Assembly: GCA_003250235.1 (NCBI GenBank)
Contig: QKGY01000337.1
Location: 1 to 14,302 of the forward strand
DNA from: Desulfuromonadaceae bacterium
GTDB taxonomy: Bacteria; Desulfobacterota; Desulfuromonadia; Desulfuromonadales; SZUA-540
Reading direction: 5' to 3'
Length of the DNA: 14,302 nucleotides
Shown: positions 1 through 6,243 of the stretch, piece after piece
How positions within the stretch are numbered: the first letter of the stretch is position 1
How the letters are laid out: every line of letters starts with the position of its first letter
Translations under genes and position numbers: made by a program
Notes under the pieces: generated by a model
Told to the model about the DNA's origin: nothing
The model's database searches: none
Seen by the model: only the letters and a program-made list of their open reading frames with translations

Positions 1-510
1 CCCACCTCCATGGTCGGAGGAGTCGGGGTCATCGCCTACAAGCTCAATGTCGCCGAATTGCTGGACAAGTGGGGGATCGGCAACGAAAGTGTCAAAAGCG
101 GTGTCCTCAAGGATTTCTGGTCGCCCCTGCGAGCCAACACCCCGGAGGAGACGGCCATCATGCAGGGTATCGTCGATCGCCTGCATCGGCGCTTCATGGA
201 TCTTGTCGCCGAGCGGCGTGGTCTGAAAAAAGGCACACTTGATCAGGTCGGCAAGGGCACCGTTTTTGATGCCGTTTCGGCCAAGGACCTCGGTCTCGTC
301 GATCGTATCGGCTATTTTGAAGACGCCTTGCAGCGTCTGCAGAACCTGTCCGGCGTTTCCGATACGCAGGTCATCATTTATCGCCGCCCAGGCGCTTATT
401 CTGAAAATATTTACGCGGCAGCAGGCCCCTTGCTGAGGGAGACGCTCCCTCTCGATCGGATGGCTGCCGAACTTCTAGAGCCCTCGTTCCGTTATCAGGT
501 TCTTCCATGA
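1..510 (+). CDS. sppA: Signal peptide peptidase SppA-type protease (S49 family), C-terminal part
   Basis: The frame is open from base 1, so the N-terminal part lies before the window; the ATG at 10 is internal. The visible 169 residues match the C-terminal half of bacterial S49 peptidases, inner-membrane enzymes that degrade cleaved signal peptides. Seen: a glycine-rich strand (VGGVGVI), a hydrophobic-charged helix, then VKSGVLKDFWSP. In Bacillus SppA the equivalent KSG lysine is the general base, so the lysine encoded at 94-96 is probably catalytic. Next come a TPEE helix, a long VDRLHRRFMDLVAERRG helix, and the GTVFDAVSAKDLGLVDRIGY block, where the family usually has an ADGRV-type start and a GLVD turn. 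The nucleophilic serine must lie upstream and cannot be checked. The stop overlaps the next ATG (ATGA at 507-510), so the next gene is probably translationally coupled. Confidence 0.85.
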   Translation, partial: PTSMVGGVGVIAYKLNVAELLDKWGIGNESVKSGVLKDFWSPLRANTPEETAIMQGIVDRLHRRFMDLVAERRGLKKGTLDQVGKGTVFDAVSAKDLGLVDRIGYFEDALQRLQNLSGVSDTQVIIYRRPGAYSENIYAAAGPLLRETLPLDRMAAELLEPSFRYQVLP

Positions 511-968
511 CATCTTATGCAACGGCACCCATTCCTTCCGTCCCCGAGCGGATTCGTACCGGGCTTCGGGCCGGACTTCAGACAACCGTTAAGCTTCTCA
601 AGTTCGTTCTTCCTTTGTATGTTGCCGTCGACCTGCTTAAGGGAAGTTCGGTTATCGAGCTGATTGGCAGCTGGTTTTCACCTCTGATGCAGCTTTTCGG
701 ACTGCCGGGCGAAGTGGCTTTTGCCTTTATCGCCGGGTTTCTTCTCAATCTCTATGCGGCGATTGCCATCATGGCACCCCTGGACTTGTCTCCCTGGCAG
801 ATTACTCAATGCGGACTGATGATGGGGATTGCTCATAACCTGCTGCTTGAAGGGGGCGTTCTCGGCTCGACGGGAGCGCGGGGAGGGGTCCTGACGGCGG
901 CCCGTGTCTTGATTGCCGTGCTTGCGGGTTTGACGATGCAGGGTCTCCATCAGGTGTGGGGCGCCTGA
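507..968 (+). CDS. Nucleoside recognition (Gate-domain) membrane protein, first half-size subunit
   Basis: A 153-residue integral membrane protein. Hydrophobic segments lie near residues 28-48, 69-92, 96-113 and 127-147, with a short charged N-terminus (residues 11-22). The segment after residue 66 (GLPGEVAFAFIAGFLLNLYA) and the glycine-rich turn near 115-128 resemble the Gate domain (Pfam PF07670) of SpmA/SpmB, NupC-like transporters and FeoB. It is too short to be a complete transporter. It overlaps the sppA stop by 4 bases and ends 1 base into the next start, so the three genes form a tight cassette. The next gene encodes a second protein of the same kind, and the two probably work as a pair, as proposed for SpmA/SpmB. 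The substrate is unknown. Family assignment is from remembered motifs; the pairing is inferred. Confidence 0.75.
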   Translation: MTSYATAPIPSVPERIRTGLRAGLQTTVKLLKFVLPLYVAVDLLKGSSVIELIGSWFSPLMQLFGLPGEVAFAFIAGFLLNLYAAIAIMAPLDLSPWQITQCGLMMGIAHNLLLEGGVLGSTGARGGVLTAARVLIAVLAGLTMQGLHQVWGA

Positions 969-1420
969 TGGAAGCGCTTATCCCTGCAATGATTGGCGCT
1001 ATGAAGCTGGCGCTCAAACTTCTGCTGATTATCGTACCCCTGGTTACAATTTTTGAGGTGCTTCGTTATCTGCCCGTATTCCGACGCGCGGGACAAGCCG
1101 TCGATCCTCTCATGCGGGGCATGGGGCTCAGCCGCGATGCCGCGGTCCCTCTGTTTACCGGTATTTTTCTCGGGATCGCCTACGGGGCGGGGATTATTAT
1201 TCGCGTCGCTCAGGAAAAGAAGTTGCCTCGCAGGGAGCTCTTTCTTATGGGGTTGTTCCTGGCGACCTGCCACGCTGTGATTGAAGATACCCTGGTGTTT
1301 GTCGTCATCGGTGGAAATGCCTGGATCATGTTGGGGGTTCGTCTGCTGATCGCCATCGGCTTGACCGCGCTGCTTGCCCATCTGTGGAAATCGAGGGAAA
1401 CGGCTGACCAACATCCCTAA
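968..1420 (+). CDS. Nucleoside recognition (Gate-domain) membrane protein, second half-size subunit
   Basis: A 150-residue membrane protein starting at the ATG in the TGATG overlap with the preceding gene. A GTG 12 bases upstream (956) is a possible alternative start. Hydrophobic segments lie near residues 12-34, 58-80, 92-113 and 117-139. Motifs typical of the second member of Gate-type pairs are visible: IFLGIAYGAGIIIR (about 66-79), then GLFLATCHAVIEDTLVF (about 95-111), with a His/Glu/Asp cluster inside the membrane region that may contact substrate or ion. It is the last gene of the sppA cassette and is followed by a strong terminator. The substrate cannot be inferred from the sequence. 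The pair could be a transport module for a small metabolite or have an SpmA/SpmB-like envelope role. Confidence 0.75.
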   Translation: MEALIPAMIGAMKLALKLLLIIVPLVTIFEVLRYLPVFRRAGQAVDPLMRGMGLSRDAAVPLFTGIFLGIAYGAGIIIRVAQEKKLPRRELFLMGLFLATCHAVIEDTLVFVVIGGNAWIMLGVRLLIAIGLTALLAHLWKSRETADQHP

Positions 1421-1547
1421 AACACTGAGACGATCGGGTCGCAGTTTTTTTTGCGAAATCTTCTCATCTGCCCCAGATCTCGGCTGGGGTAAAAAAGCCC
1501 TGTCTTCAGATAAAATACCGGAGTGGTAAAGAGCTGGAAGAACATTG

Positions 1548-1585
1548 AAATGACCGGGGTTTTGAATACCCCGGTCATTTTTTTT
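1548..1585. terminator. Intrinsic terminator between convergent genes
   Basis: A perfect 12-bp stem (1548-1559 with 1569-1580), GC-rich in its core (GACCGGGG), has a 9-base loop and runs into eight T residues on the plus strand (1578-1585). It ends the plus-strand sppA/Gate cassette. The minus-strand permease gene stops at 1587, immediately beside it. On the minus strand the hairpin is followed only by TTTC, so it may also work, more weakly, for that gene. The rest of 1421-1547 has a short CCCCAG/CTGGGG dyad (1471-1489) with no T tract and no coding sequence that I can support. Confidence 0.9.
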
Positions 1586-1586
1586 A

Positions 1587-2519
1587 TCATGGTCTCAACT
1601 GCCGTGTACAACGACCGCGAAAAAGTCGCCTCAGGATGGCTGCCGTACCACCGAACTCAAAACAGACCAATCCAAGAAGAATACTGCCCGTCCCCCAGAG
1701 GACGGTCGGCGTCACGGGTTCATGATTCAGAAAGCAGCCGAGCATCAGGGCGGATACCGGTGTGACCAGAGTGATCAAGGCGACGCGCGTGGCTTCAACG
1801 TGCCTGAGTACGTGGTAGTACAGAATAAACCCCATAACGGAGCCGAACACACCCAGATAGACAATGGCCATCGCGGCCCTGAAAGGGATCAACTGCGGCC
1901 AGGCAATGCCCCCCCAGAGAGCCCATGTGAGGGCAATCAGGGCACTGGCCACGACAACGGCTCCTGTGGTGGTCGCCAATGCGGCGATATCGGCACCGAT
2001 GCGCTTTACCCATACGGCACTGACGCAATACAGGGTTGTGGCGACAAAAATGGCGGCGAGCCCCGTAACAGATTGGGGGCCAAGAGATATCCCCCCTCCG
2101 AAAATCATGATCAGTCCGAACACCCCCAAAACCGATCCAAGGAGTTTGGAAGGCGAGATCCCTTTTTCCCCTAGCAGAAACGATGCAAACACACCGGTGA
2201 GGATGGGATTGAGACCGAAAATGACCGATATCCATCCTGATGGGATGAATTGGGCGCCCCAGTAAACCAGGGTCATCGATCCCCAGATGCCGGTGCCGGC
2301 GGCGAAATAGGTCTGAAGAGCCTTCGTGTGCAGGGGAAACTTTTTGCGCTGAAGGATCAGAAGCCACGCACAGAGGATGGAACCGATAACCATGCGGCCC
2401 AAGAGACCGAAGAGGAACGGCGCCCCCTCAGAACTCCACTTGATTGCCAAAGGCGTTGTGGTCCAGATGAGGATGACGCCAAGGTAGGCTGAGGGTACGG
2501 ATCTGGGAGAAGAACTCAT
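1587..2519 (-). CDS. EamA/DMT-superfamily permease
   Basis: A 310-residue inner-membrane protein with about ten hydrophobic helices. It is built as two EamA repeats (about residues 10-142 and 153-290), the usual layout and length for DMT metabolite exporters of the RhaT/YdcZ/PagO kind. Family-typical features are the N-terminal ILIWTTTPLAIKW, the SVIFGLNPILTGVFASFLLGE stretch that ends the first repeat (E in FLLGE is highly conserved) and the mirrored LVTPVSALMLGCFLNHEP in the second. Substrates of this family (amino acids, nucleosides, amines) cannot be read from sequence. The ATG at 2519 has an AAGGAG ribosome site at 2531-2536. An intrinsic terminator ends immediately upstream of that site, so expression probably depends on read-through. 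It could share a transcript with the kinase gene upstream, but 283 bp separate them. Confidence 0.88.
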   Translation of the reverse strand: MSSSPRSVPSAYLGVILIWTTTPLAIKWSSEGAPFLFGLLGRMVIGSILCAWLLILQRKKFPLHTKALQTYFAAGTGIWGSMTLVYWGAQFIPSGWISVIFGLNPILTGVFASFLLGEKGISPSKLLGSVLGVFGLIMIFGGGISLGPQSVTGLAAIFVATTLYCVSAVWVKRIGADIAALATTTGAVVVASALIALTWALWGGIAWPQLIPFRAAMAIVYLGVFGSVMGFILYYHVLRHVEATRVALITLVTPVSALMLGCFLNHEPVTPTVLWGTGSILLGLVCFEFGGTAAILRRLFRGRCTRQLRP

Positions 2520-2536
2520 GGTTCGGTGGACTCCTT

Positions 2537-2573
2537 AAAAAAAGAAGGCCGCAGATTGATAACATCTGCGGCC
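2537..2573 (-). terminator. Leader terminator (candidate attenuator) directly upstream of the DMT permease
   Basis: On the minus strand a perfect 10-bp stem, GGCCGCAGAT/ATCTGCGGCC (2564-2573 with 2547-2556, 7-base loop), is followed by TTC and seven T (2537-2543). The AAGGAG ribosome site of the permease begins at the next base (2536). There is no room for a promoter between this terminator and the gene, so transcripts starting upstream must pass it. That geometry is typical of transcription attenuation. Confidence 0.8.
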
Positions 2574-2745
2574 TCCGGAAAACGCGACGGGTGACGTTAA
2601 ACGTCTCTCTAACCTCCCGCTCCTCGGTCGCACGTCGCCCTGTGCCAGCGAACGAACCGGACATTGACGTACGTGTTTTCGAATTTTGCGGGAAGAATTG
2701 TGTTCATGATGCTGAACTGTGCCTAAAAATGAAAATTCTGTCAAC
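2574..2745 (-). promoter_or_regulatory. Untranslated leader region of the DMT permease, unassigned class
   Basis: This is the region between the kinase stop (2803) and the attenuator. A TTGACA lies at 2737-2742 on the minus strand, but I find no good -10 at the right distance, so the promoter is uncertain. Downstream are structured elements: a GACGTT-T-AACGTC dyad (2593-2605), a GCAC/GTGC hairpin, and a GGGCGACG segment that could pair with the later CGTCACCC (7 of 8 positions). An open frame beginning at 2664 runs through the terminator and is rich in Arg codons just before it, but it has no Shine-Dalgarno site. I could not match the region to a known riboswitch or a T-box (no GGTGG..ACCGCG element). 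Confidence 0.4.
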
Positions 2746-2802
2746 AGAAAGCTGAGTTCCCCGGAGAGTAAATTGGGGTAAGGAAGTGGGGTGGATATGG
2801 AA

Positions 2803-3870
2803 TCACTCCGGCAGAAGAATCCAGATTGTGTTTTCTCCCGGAGAGCTCTCTGCTCCAACGTGACCTCCGTGCGCCTCGATCAGCTCCTTGACGATCGCCA
2901 GTCCAATGCCGGCTCCTCCCTTCTCCCGGGAGCGGGAGCGGTCCGTCTGGAAAAAGCGCTCGAAGATAAGAGGCAGATCGGCTTTGTCAATGGCCTGTCC
3001 GCTGTTGGTAAATCGCACCATGAAACCCTCCTCCGTTCGGCGGGTGACGATGACCATCCGACCGGAGTCGGGCGTATATCGGCAGGCATTGTCGAGTAGA
3101 TTGCGGATGGCTTGAAGCATTTTATCCCTGTCAACGCGAACCGTATCGGATTCGTGGGTATAGTCGGTTTCCAATGTGATGTTCTTGCTGGCGAATGGAA
3201 GCTGGTAAAGAGGCAGCATCTGCTCAATGAGTTCTCTCATGCTGAGGGTTTCACGGGTCAGATGGGCTTTGGCCGCATCCGCCTTTGCCAACTGATGAAG
3301 GCTCTCCACCAAATGCACAAGCCGCAGGGTTTCGTCTTCCAGCATGCTGAAGGTGGTTTTGCTCGGCGGGATGACCTCATCGCTGAGGGCCTCAAGATAT
3401 CCCCTGAGATTGGTCAATGGCGTGCGCAACTCGTGGGCGACATCGGCGACCATGGTCTTACGGAGCTTCTCGATGCGCTCCAGGCTGTCCGCCATGCGAT
3501 TGAACGCTTCGCCCAGTTGTCCCACCTCATCGTGTGAGGTGATCAACACGCGATCCGTATAGTGCCCGACGGCGAATTGACGGGTGATGGCTGTCATCTG
3601 AGCCAGGGGACGAAGAACCCGCCTGGTCAGCAGATAGCTTAAAACCATCGCCAGCGCCAGAGCGGCAAGGGTCGCCCATAACAGGTAGCGATGAACCGCT
3701 GTGAGAAACATCTGGTGGGTCTCGGTGAGAGAGACATCGTACTTGTTCATGAGTGCCATGAAGTAATCGGCAGCCAATTGGTCGATTGCCAGCCAGATCA
3801 CCAGGATGATCACGGCAATGACAGGAAGGATATTGATGAGAAGAAGTTTCCACAGGAGGTGTCGCTTCAT
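2803..3870 (-). CDS. Two-component sensor histidine kinase (HAMP, HisKA, HATPase)
   Basis: A 355-residue membrane kinase that phosphorylates the regulator encoded just upstream. Transmembrane helices lie at about residues 8-30 and 62-82, leaving only about 30 periplasmic residues between them, so sensing is probably at the membrane or through a partner. A HAMP linker follows (about 83-135), then the HisKA dimerisation helix with the phospho-acceptor H146 in DVAHELRTPL. The ATPase domain has an N box (N257 LLDNACRYTP), an F box (FERFFQTDRSRSREKG) and a G2 box GGAGIGLAI (318-326). The G1 position reads NSGQAI instead of the usual D-x-G-x-G; the Asn variant occurs in other active kinases. The start ATG overlaps the regulator stop by 4 bases (ATGA), indicating translational coupling. 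Overall closest to BaeS/ResE-type kinases; the signal is unknown. Confidence 0.92.
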   Translation of the reverse strand: MKRHLLWKLLLINILPVIAVIILVIWLAIDQLAADYFMALMNKYDVSLTETHQMFLTAVHRYLLWATLAALALAMVLSYLLTRRVLRPLAQMTAITRQFAVGHYTDRVLITSHDEVGQLGEAFNRMADSLERIEKLRKTMVADVAHELRTPLTNLRGYLEALSDEVIPPSKTTFSMLEDETLRLVHLVESLHQLAKADAAKAHLTRETLSMRELIEQMLPLYQLPFASKNITLETDYTHESDTVRVDRDKMLQAIRNLLDNACRYTPDSGRMVIVTRRTEEGFMVRFTNSGQAIDKADLPLIFERFFQTDRSRSREKGGAGIGLAIVKELIEAHGGHVGAESSPGENTIWILLPE

Positions 3871-4580
3871 GGATTCCCCCCGTCTGTAAAGCGATATCCG
3901 AACCCGCGAACGGTGAGAATGTAGTATGGATTGGACGGGTCCTTTTCAATCTTCTGCCGAAGCTTGCCGATATGGACGTCAATAACCCGATCCACAACGG
4001 TTTCCCCTTGGGGATAAAAGCGTTGGATCAACTCGTCTCGGGAGAAGACGCGTCCCGGCGAACTCATCAGGATCTGCAGGAGTTTGAACTCGGCTGCCGT
4101 CAGCTCGACTGGAATGTTATTGACGGTCACACGATGCCTGGCAGGGTCAAGGCACAGAGATCCAGAAACGAGCATGTTTGGCTGCATGACGTTGGTGGTG
4201 GATCCGGTTCGTCTCAGGATGGCTTTGACGCGTTCTACCAGCTCTCTGGGGCTGAAAGGTTTGACCACGTAGTCATCGGCGCCCAGGGACAGACCGAGGA
4301 CACGATCAATTTCTTCCTCACGGGCTGTCAGAAGCAGAATCGGAACTTCGGAAAATCGTCTCAGCGCGCGACAGACATCCCATCCGTCCATCCTGGGGAG
4401 CATGACATCCAGAACGACAAAGACAGGTTGAAGCCGTTGCGCCAGTTCCAACCCGCGTTCTCCGTCAGCGGCCACGCGTGTCTGGAATCCTTCTCGCTTC
4501 AGATACGTTTCAACGAGGGACGAGGTGTTTGGGTCGTCTTCAATGATCAGGACCAAGCCGGTTCGGTTCGTAGGAATCAT
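3867..4580 (-). CDS. OmpR/PhoB-family response regulator
   Basis: A 237-residue DNA-binding regulator paired with the downstream kinase. The receiver domain (residues 8-122) has the acidic pocket E14/D15/D16, phospho-acceptor D58 in VVLDVMLPRMDGWD, T85 and K107 in VVKPFSPREL. The winged-helix domain (about 135-234) has the ELTAAEFKLLQIL start, the SRDELIQRFY helix, the VDRVIDVHIGKLRQKI recognition helix and the terminal VRGFGYRF wing. Length and layout are those of BaeR/PhoB-type regulators. No good Shine-Dalgarno precedes the ATG at 4580 and there is no in-frame ATG, GTG or TTG close upstream. A TATAAT (4645-4650, minus strand) lies 65 bases upstream but lacks a good -35, which is common for regulators that activate their own promoters. 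Target genes are not known; the nearby DMT permease and the small membrane protein are candidates. Confidence 0.93.
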   Translation of the reverse strand: MIPTNRTGLVLIIEDDPNTSSLVETYLKREGFQTRVAADGERGLELAQRLQPVFVVLDVMLPRMDGWDVCRALRRFSEVPILLLTAREEEIDRVLGLSLGADDYVVKPFSPRELVERVKAILRRTGSTTNVMQPNMLVSGSLCLDPARHRVTVNNIPVELTAAEFKLLQILMSSPGRVFSRDELIQRFYPQGETVVDRVIDVHIGKLRQKIEKDPSNPYYILTVRGFGYRFTDGGNP

Positions 4581-4690
4581 TCGCGTACTCGGTGAATGCG
4601 GTATGCAAAGAGGAAAAGGTTGCCTCCCTGTCGCTCTTTTTTTAATTATAACAGAGTCTTCACACCGTTGCGGAACGATTGGTTGTTGGA

Positions 4691-4717
4691 GCGCCGCCAG
4701 CTATTTTCTGGCGGCGC
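4691..4717. other. GC-rich hairpin between the regulator gene and the small membrane protein gene
   Basis: A perfect 10-bp stem GCGCCGCCAG/CTGGCGGCGC with a 7-base loop lies 29 bases after the stop of the minus-strand small gene. No T tract follows on either strand, so it is not a standard intrinsic terminator. It may stabilise the 3' end of the small-gene mRNA or slow read-through into the regulator gene. Confidence 0.5.
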
Positions 4718-4745
4718 AGGGCCTTTGGTTGGTTCCACTCTGTCA

Positions 4746-4871
4746 TCAATGTAGTGCGAGGCTCATAACCAGGCAGATAAATCCTGTGGCCCCGATGATG
4801 ATCGACATGGTGAGGGCTGAGAAGAATGCGAACAGTCCGACATTCTGGCCTTGTTTTTCGAAGTTGTTCAT
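4746..4871 (-). CDS. Small single-pass membrane protein (41 aa), function unknown
   Basis: The frame starts with ATG at 4871 and ends with TGA at 4746-4748. An AAAGGA ribosome site lies 6 bases before the ATG. The product has a polar N-terminus (MNNFEKQGQNVG) followed by one long hydrophobic helix (about residues 13-40, including FAFFSALTMSIIIGATG) and ends in His, as expected for a small inner-membrane protein with a short N-terminal tail. A near-consensus sigma-54 promoter lies about 60 bases upstream of the start on the same strand, and strong dyads lie further upstream. This combination makes a real gene likely even though it is very short. It lies upstream of the two-component regulator on the same strand, and small membrane proteins often modulate kinases or transporters. 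That link is speculation. I do not recognise a family. Confidence 0.65.
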   Translation of the reverse strand: MNNFEKQGQNVGLFAFFSALTMSIIIGATGFICLVMSLALH

Positions 4872-4943
4872 GGCTCATCCTTTCATTGCAGTTGGATTAC
4901 GGTTGGCAGACAACGTGTCCGGTCGCGCGCTGATAGTGTGAGA

Positions 4944-4960
4944 TGCCAGAGACGTGCCAG
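4944..4960 (-). promoter_or_regulatory. Sigma-54-type promoter for the 41-aa membrane protein
   Basis: The minus strand reads CTGGCACGTCTCTGGCA, which fits TGGCACG-N4-TTGCA with one mismatch in the -12 element and the exact GG-N10-GC spacing (GG at 4958-4957, GC at 4946-4945). The predicted start is near 4933, giving a leader of about 60 bases to the ATG at 4871. Confidence 0.6.
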
Positions 4961-5305
4961 TTCGTTCGCCATGTGTAGTCGCTTGAAATTAAAGACTATT
5001 TTTACGGGTTGTTTTGTGTGTGCCAATGCAGATACATATATGTGTGTCAATGGTGGCATGTTTAATGCGGCACACTGGGCCATTGCTGGCTCAGTGTGTA
5101 GGGCCATGTTCCTCTAGTGACATGCGTGCCTTCATGTCTAAAATCTTTCATGGTTTTTTCAGTTCATCTCATTTTTTGACTACGTAAACTCTCCAACCTG
5201 GTGGGTGTCTATTGACGGGAAGAGTTTTCTGGCGGCAAAGCCAGGTGTATGCCACAATGCGGCTTGTAACTATGAGTATGGAGTTTTTTGTAAATTACGG
5301 AGGTT
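4961..5305. promoter_or_regulatory. Intergenic region with several strong dyads (candidate enhancer sites)
   Basis: No convincing gene lies here. Dyads seen: ACATATATGT (5034-5043) nested between TGCCA (5021-5025) and TGGCA (5054-5058); a hairpin CACACTGGGCC/GGCTCAGTGTG with 11 pairs including one G-U and a 6-base loop (5071-5098); and GACATG-N8-CATGTC (5119-5138). The first two lie about 105 and 150 bp upstream of the predicted sigma-54 start at 4933, where bacterial enhancer-binding proteins usually bind. A weaker plus-strand sigma-54-like match, TGGCATG-N4-ATGC, occurs at 5054-5068. Near 5234-5263 is a short CTGGC/GCCAG hairpin before the exonuclease gene. I could not assign a plus-strand promoter for that gene with confidence. 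Confidence 0.5.
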
Positions 5306-5938
5306 ATGGAGCGCGCTGTGAATCAACCGAGCATCATCGTTCTTGATTTTGAAACCAGCGGAATGGCGCCGGATCGTGGGGATCGCGTCATTGAAGTCGG
5401 AGCGGTCCGGATCAGTGACGGACAGATCGTTGAGCGGTTTCAAAGTCTTGTGAATTCAGGTCTCTTGGTGTCCCCCTTTATTGAATCTTATACGGGGATC
5501 ACCAACGCGATGCTCCGATCCGCCCCCGATTCACGAGAAGTGATGCGGGCGTTTGCACGGTTTGTCGGAAACAACTCGCTGGTAGCTCACAATGCCTCGT
5601 TTGATAGTCGTTTTCTCGCGGCTGAATGGGCCCGTGTCGGTTTGGCGTGTGTGCAAGAGTTTGCCTGTTCAATGCTGGTCGCGCGACGTGTCTATCCTGA
5701 TGCTCCCAATCATAAGTTGGAAACCCTCGTCCGCTATAAGAATCTCCCCGTGGAGGGTTCTTTTCACAGGGCTCTCGCCGACGCCGAAATGACAGCGCAT
5801 CTTTGGTTGGGTATGGAACGGGACATCGGCCAAAGTTGTGGTGTTGAGCGGGTGCCCTTTTCCATTATGAAGGCCCTGGGTTCCGTCAAGTTGAAGCGAG
5901 TCTCGGATTTTCTTGGAGAATTCGCAGCAGGGGGATGA
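5306..5938 (+). CDS. DnaQ-like 3'-5' exonuclease (DEDDh family)
   Basis: A 210-residue stand-alone exonuclease domain related to the proofreading subunit of DNA polymerase III and to the PolC exonuclease. All DEDDh motifs are present: Exo I VLDFETSG with D14 and E16; Exo II LVAHNASFDSRFL with D100; Exo III HRALADAEMTAHL with H154 and D159. The conserved IEVGAVRI strand and HKLETLV helix are also seen. It should hydrolyse single-stranded 3' ends using two metal ions, but whether it serves replication, repair or RNA turnover cannot be told. The start is uncertain: a strong GGAGG ends only 2 bases before the ATG at 5306, which is unusually close, whereas the GTG at 5318 would be 14 bases away. 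There is no polymerase or helicase domain, so it is not a full PolC or DinG. It appears monocistronic. Confidence 0.9.
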   Translation: MERAVNQPSIIVLDFETSGMAPDRGDRVIEVGAVRISDGQIVERFQSLVNSGLLVSPFIESYTGITNAMLRSAPDSREVMRAFARFVGNNSLVAHNASFDSRFLAAEWARVGLACVQEFACSMLVARRVYPDAPNHKLETLVRYKNLPVEGSFHRALADAEMTAHLWLGMERDIGQSCGVERVPFSIMKALGSVKLKRVSDFLGEFAAGG

Positions 5939-5991
5939 GTTTTGTCTGTAGGGGTGCGGTCAAAACCTTGTGGAATTCTATTTCAGCGGTA

Positions 5992-6012
5992 GGATATATG
6001 ATAAAAATATCC
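5992..6012. repeat. Short dyad upstream of the 63-aa conserved protein
   Basis: GGATAT (5992-5997) and ATATCC (6007-6012) form a 6-bp inverted repeat around an AT-rich centre, 18 bases before the next start codon. It could be an operator or a small RNA hairpin. Evidence is only the symmetry. Confidence 0.3.
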
Positions 6013-6029
6013 ATAAAAGGGAGCAAGCC

Positions 6030-6221
6030 ATGATGATCCCCATTTATTACCGTAGCGGAACCTTTGACCTCGTCCACCCCAGCCTTTTGGACGCCCTTCT
6101 TTCCTCCGGCCGTGTGGCAATGTTCTGCCGTCACGAAGGGTGGGTAGAGGTCGATCGGGATTCCCTGCGTACGCATGCTGATTGGATTTGGTCGGGCAGA
6201 GAAAGGCGTTCTTTACATTAA
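6030..6221 (+). CDS. Small conserved protein resembling the GSU3473 family
   Basis: A 63-residue soluble protein. The ATG at 6030 is chosen because AAGGGAG lies 6 bases upstream; an upstream in-frame extension to 5970 has no ribosome site. Its pattern (MMIPIYYRSGTFDLVHPSLL, then LLSSGRVAMFCRHEGWVEV, and a C-terminal WSGRERR) resembles small Geobacter-group proteins annotated as the GSU3473 family. These have a Y-x-D/S-G-x-x-D-x-V opening, a GWV core and a GPERR-like tail. The similarity is from memory and should be tested. The function of that family is unknown to me. It stands alone with its own terminator just downstream. Confidence 0.7.
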   Translation: MMIPIYYRSGTFDLVHPSLLDALLSSGRVAMFCRHEGWVEVDRDSLRTHADWIWSGRERRSLH

Positions 6222-6243
6222 ATGGCTCAAAAAGCGATATTCG

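Noticed and set aside
1471..1496. CCCCAG/CTGGGG hairpin near an A6 run after the Gate genes
   Set aside because: The A run is on the wrong side for termination on either strand; the real terminator is at 1548-1585.
2538..2664. A leader peptide frame with many Arg codons before the DMT attenuator
   Set aside because: Kept only as a hypothesis: there is no Shine-Dalgarno site before its ATG and the frame runs far past the terminator, so it is not listed as a gene.
4691..4717. The GC-rich hairpin as an intrinsic terminator
   Set aside because: No T tract follows on either strand.
4525..5117. Two plus-strand open frames across the regulator start and the intergenic region
   Set aside because: No ribosome sites or family motifs; they run antisense to the regulator start and the small membrane protein gene or through the dyad cluster.
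5211..5265. Similarity to parts of cyclic-dinucleotide (GEMM) or cobalamin riboswitches (GGCGGCAAAGCCAGG stretch)
   Set aside because: Only one short block matches; the conserved upstream GCAAACC-type or the other B12-box elements and the required stems are missing.
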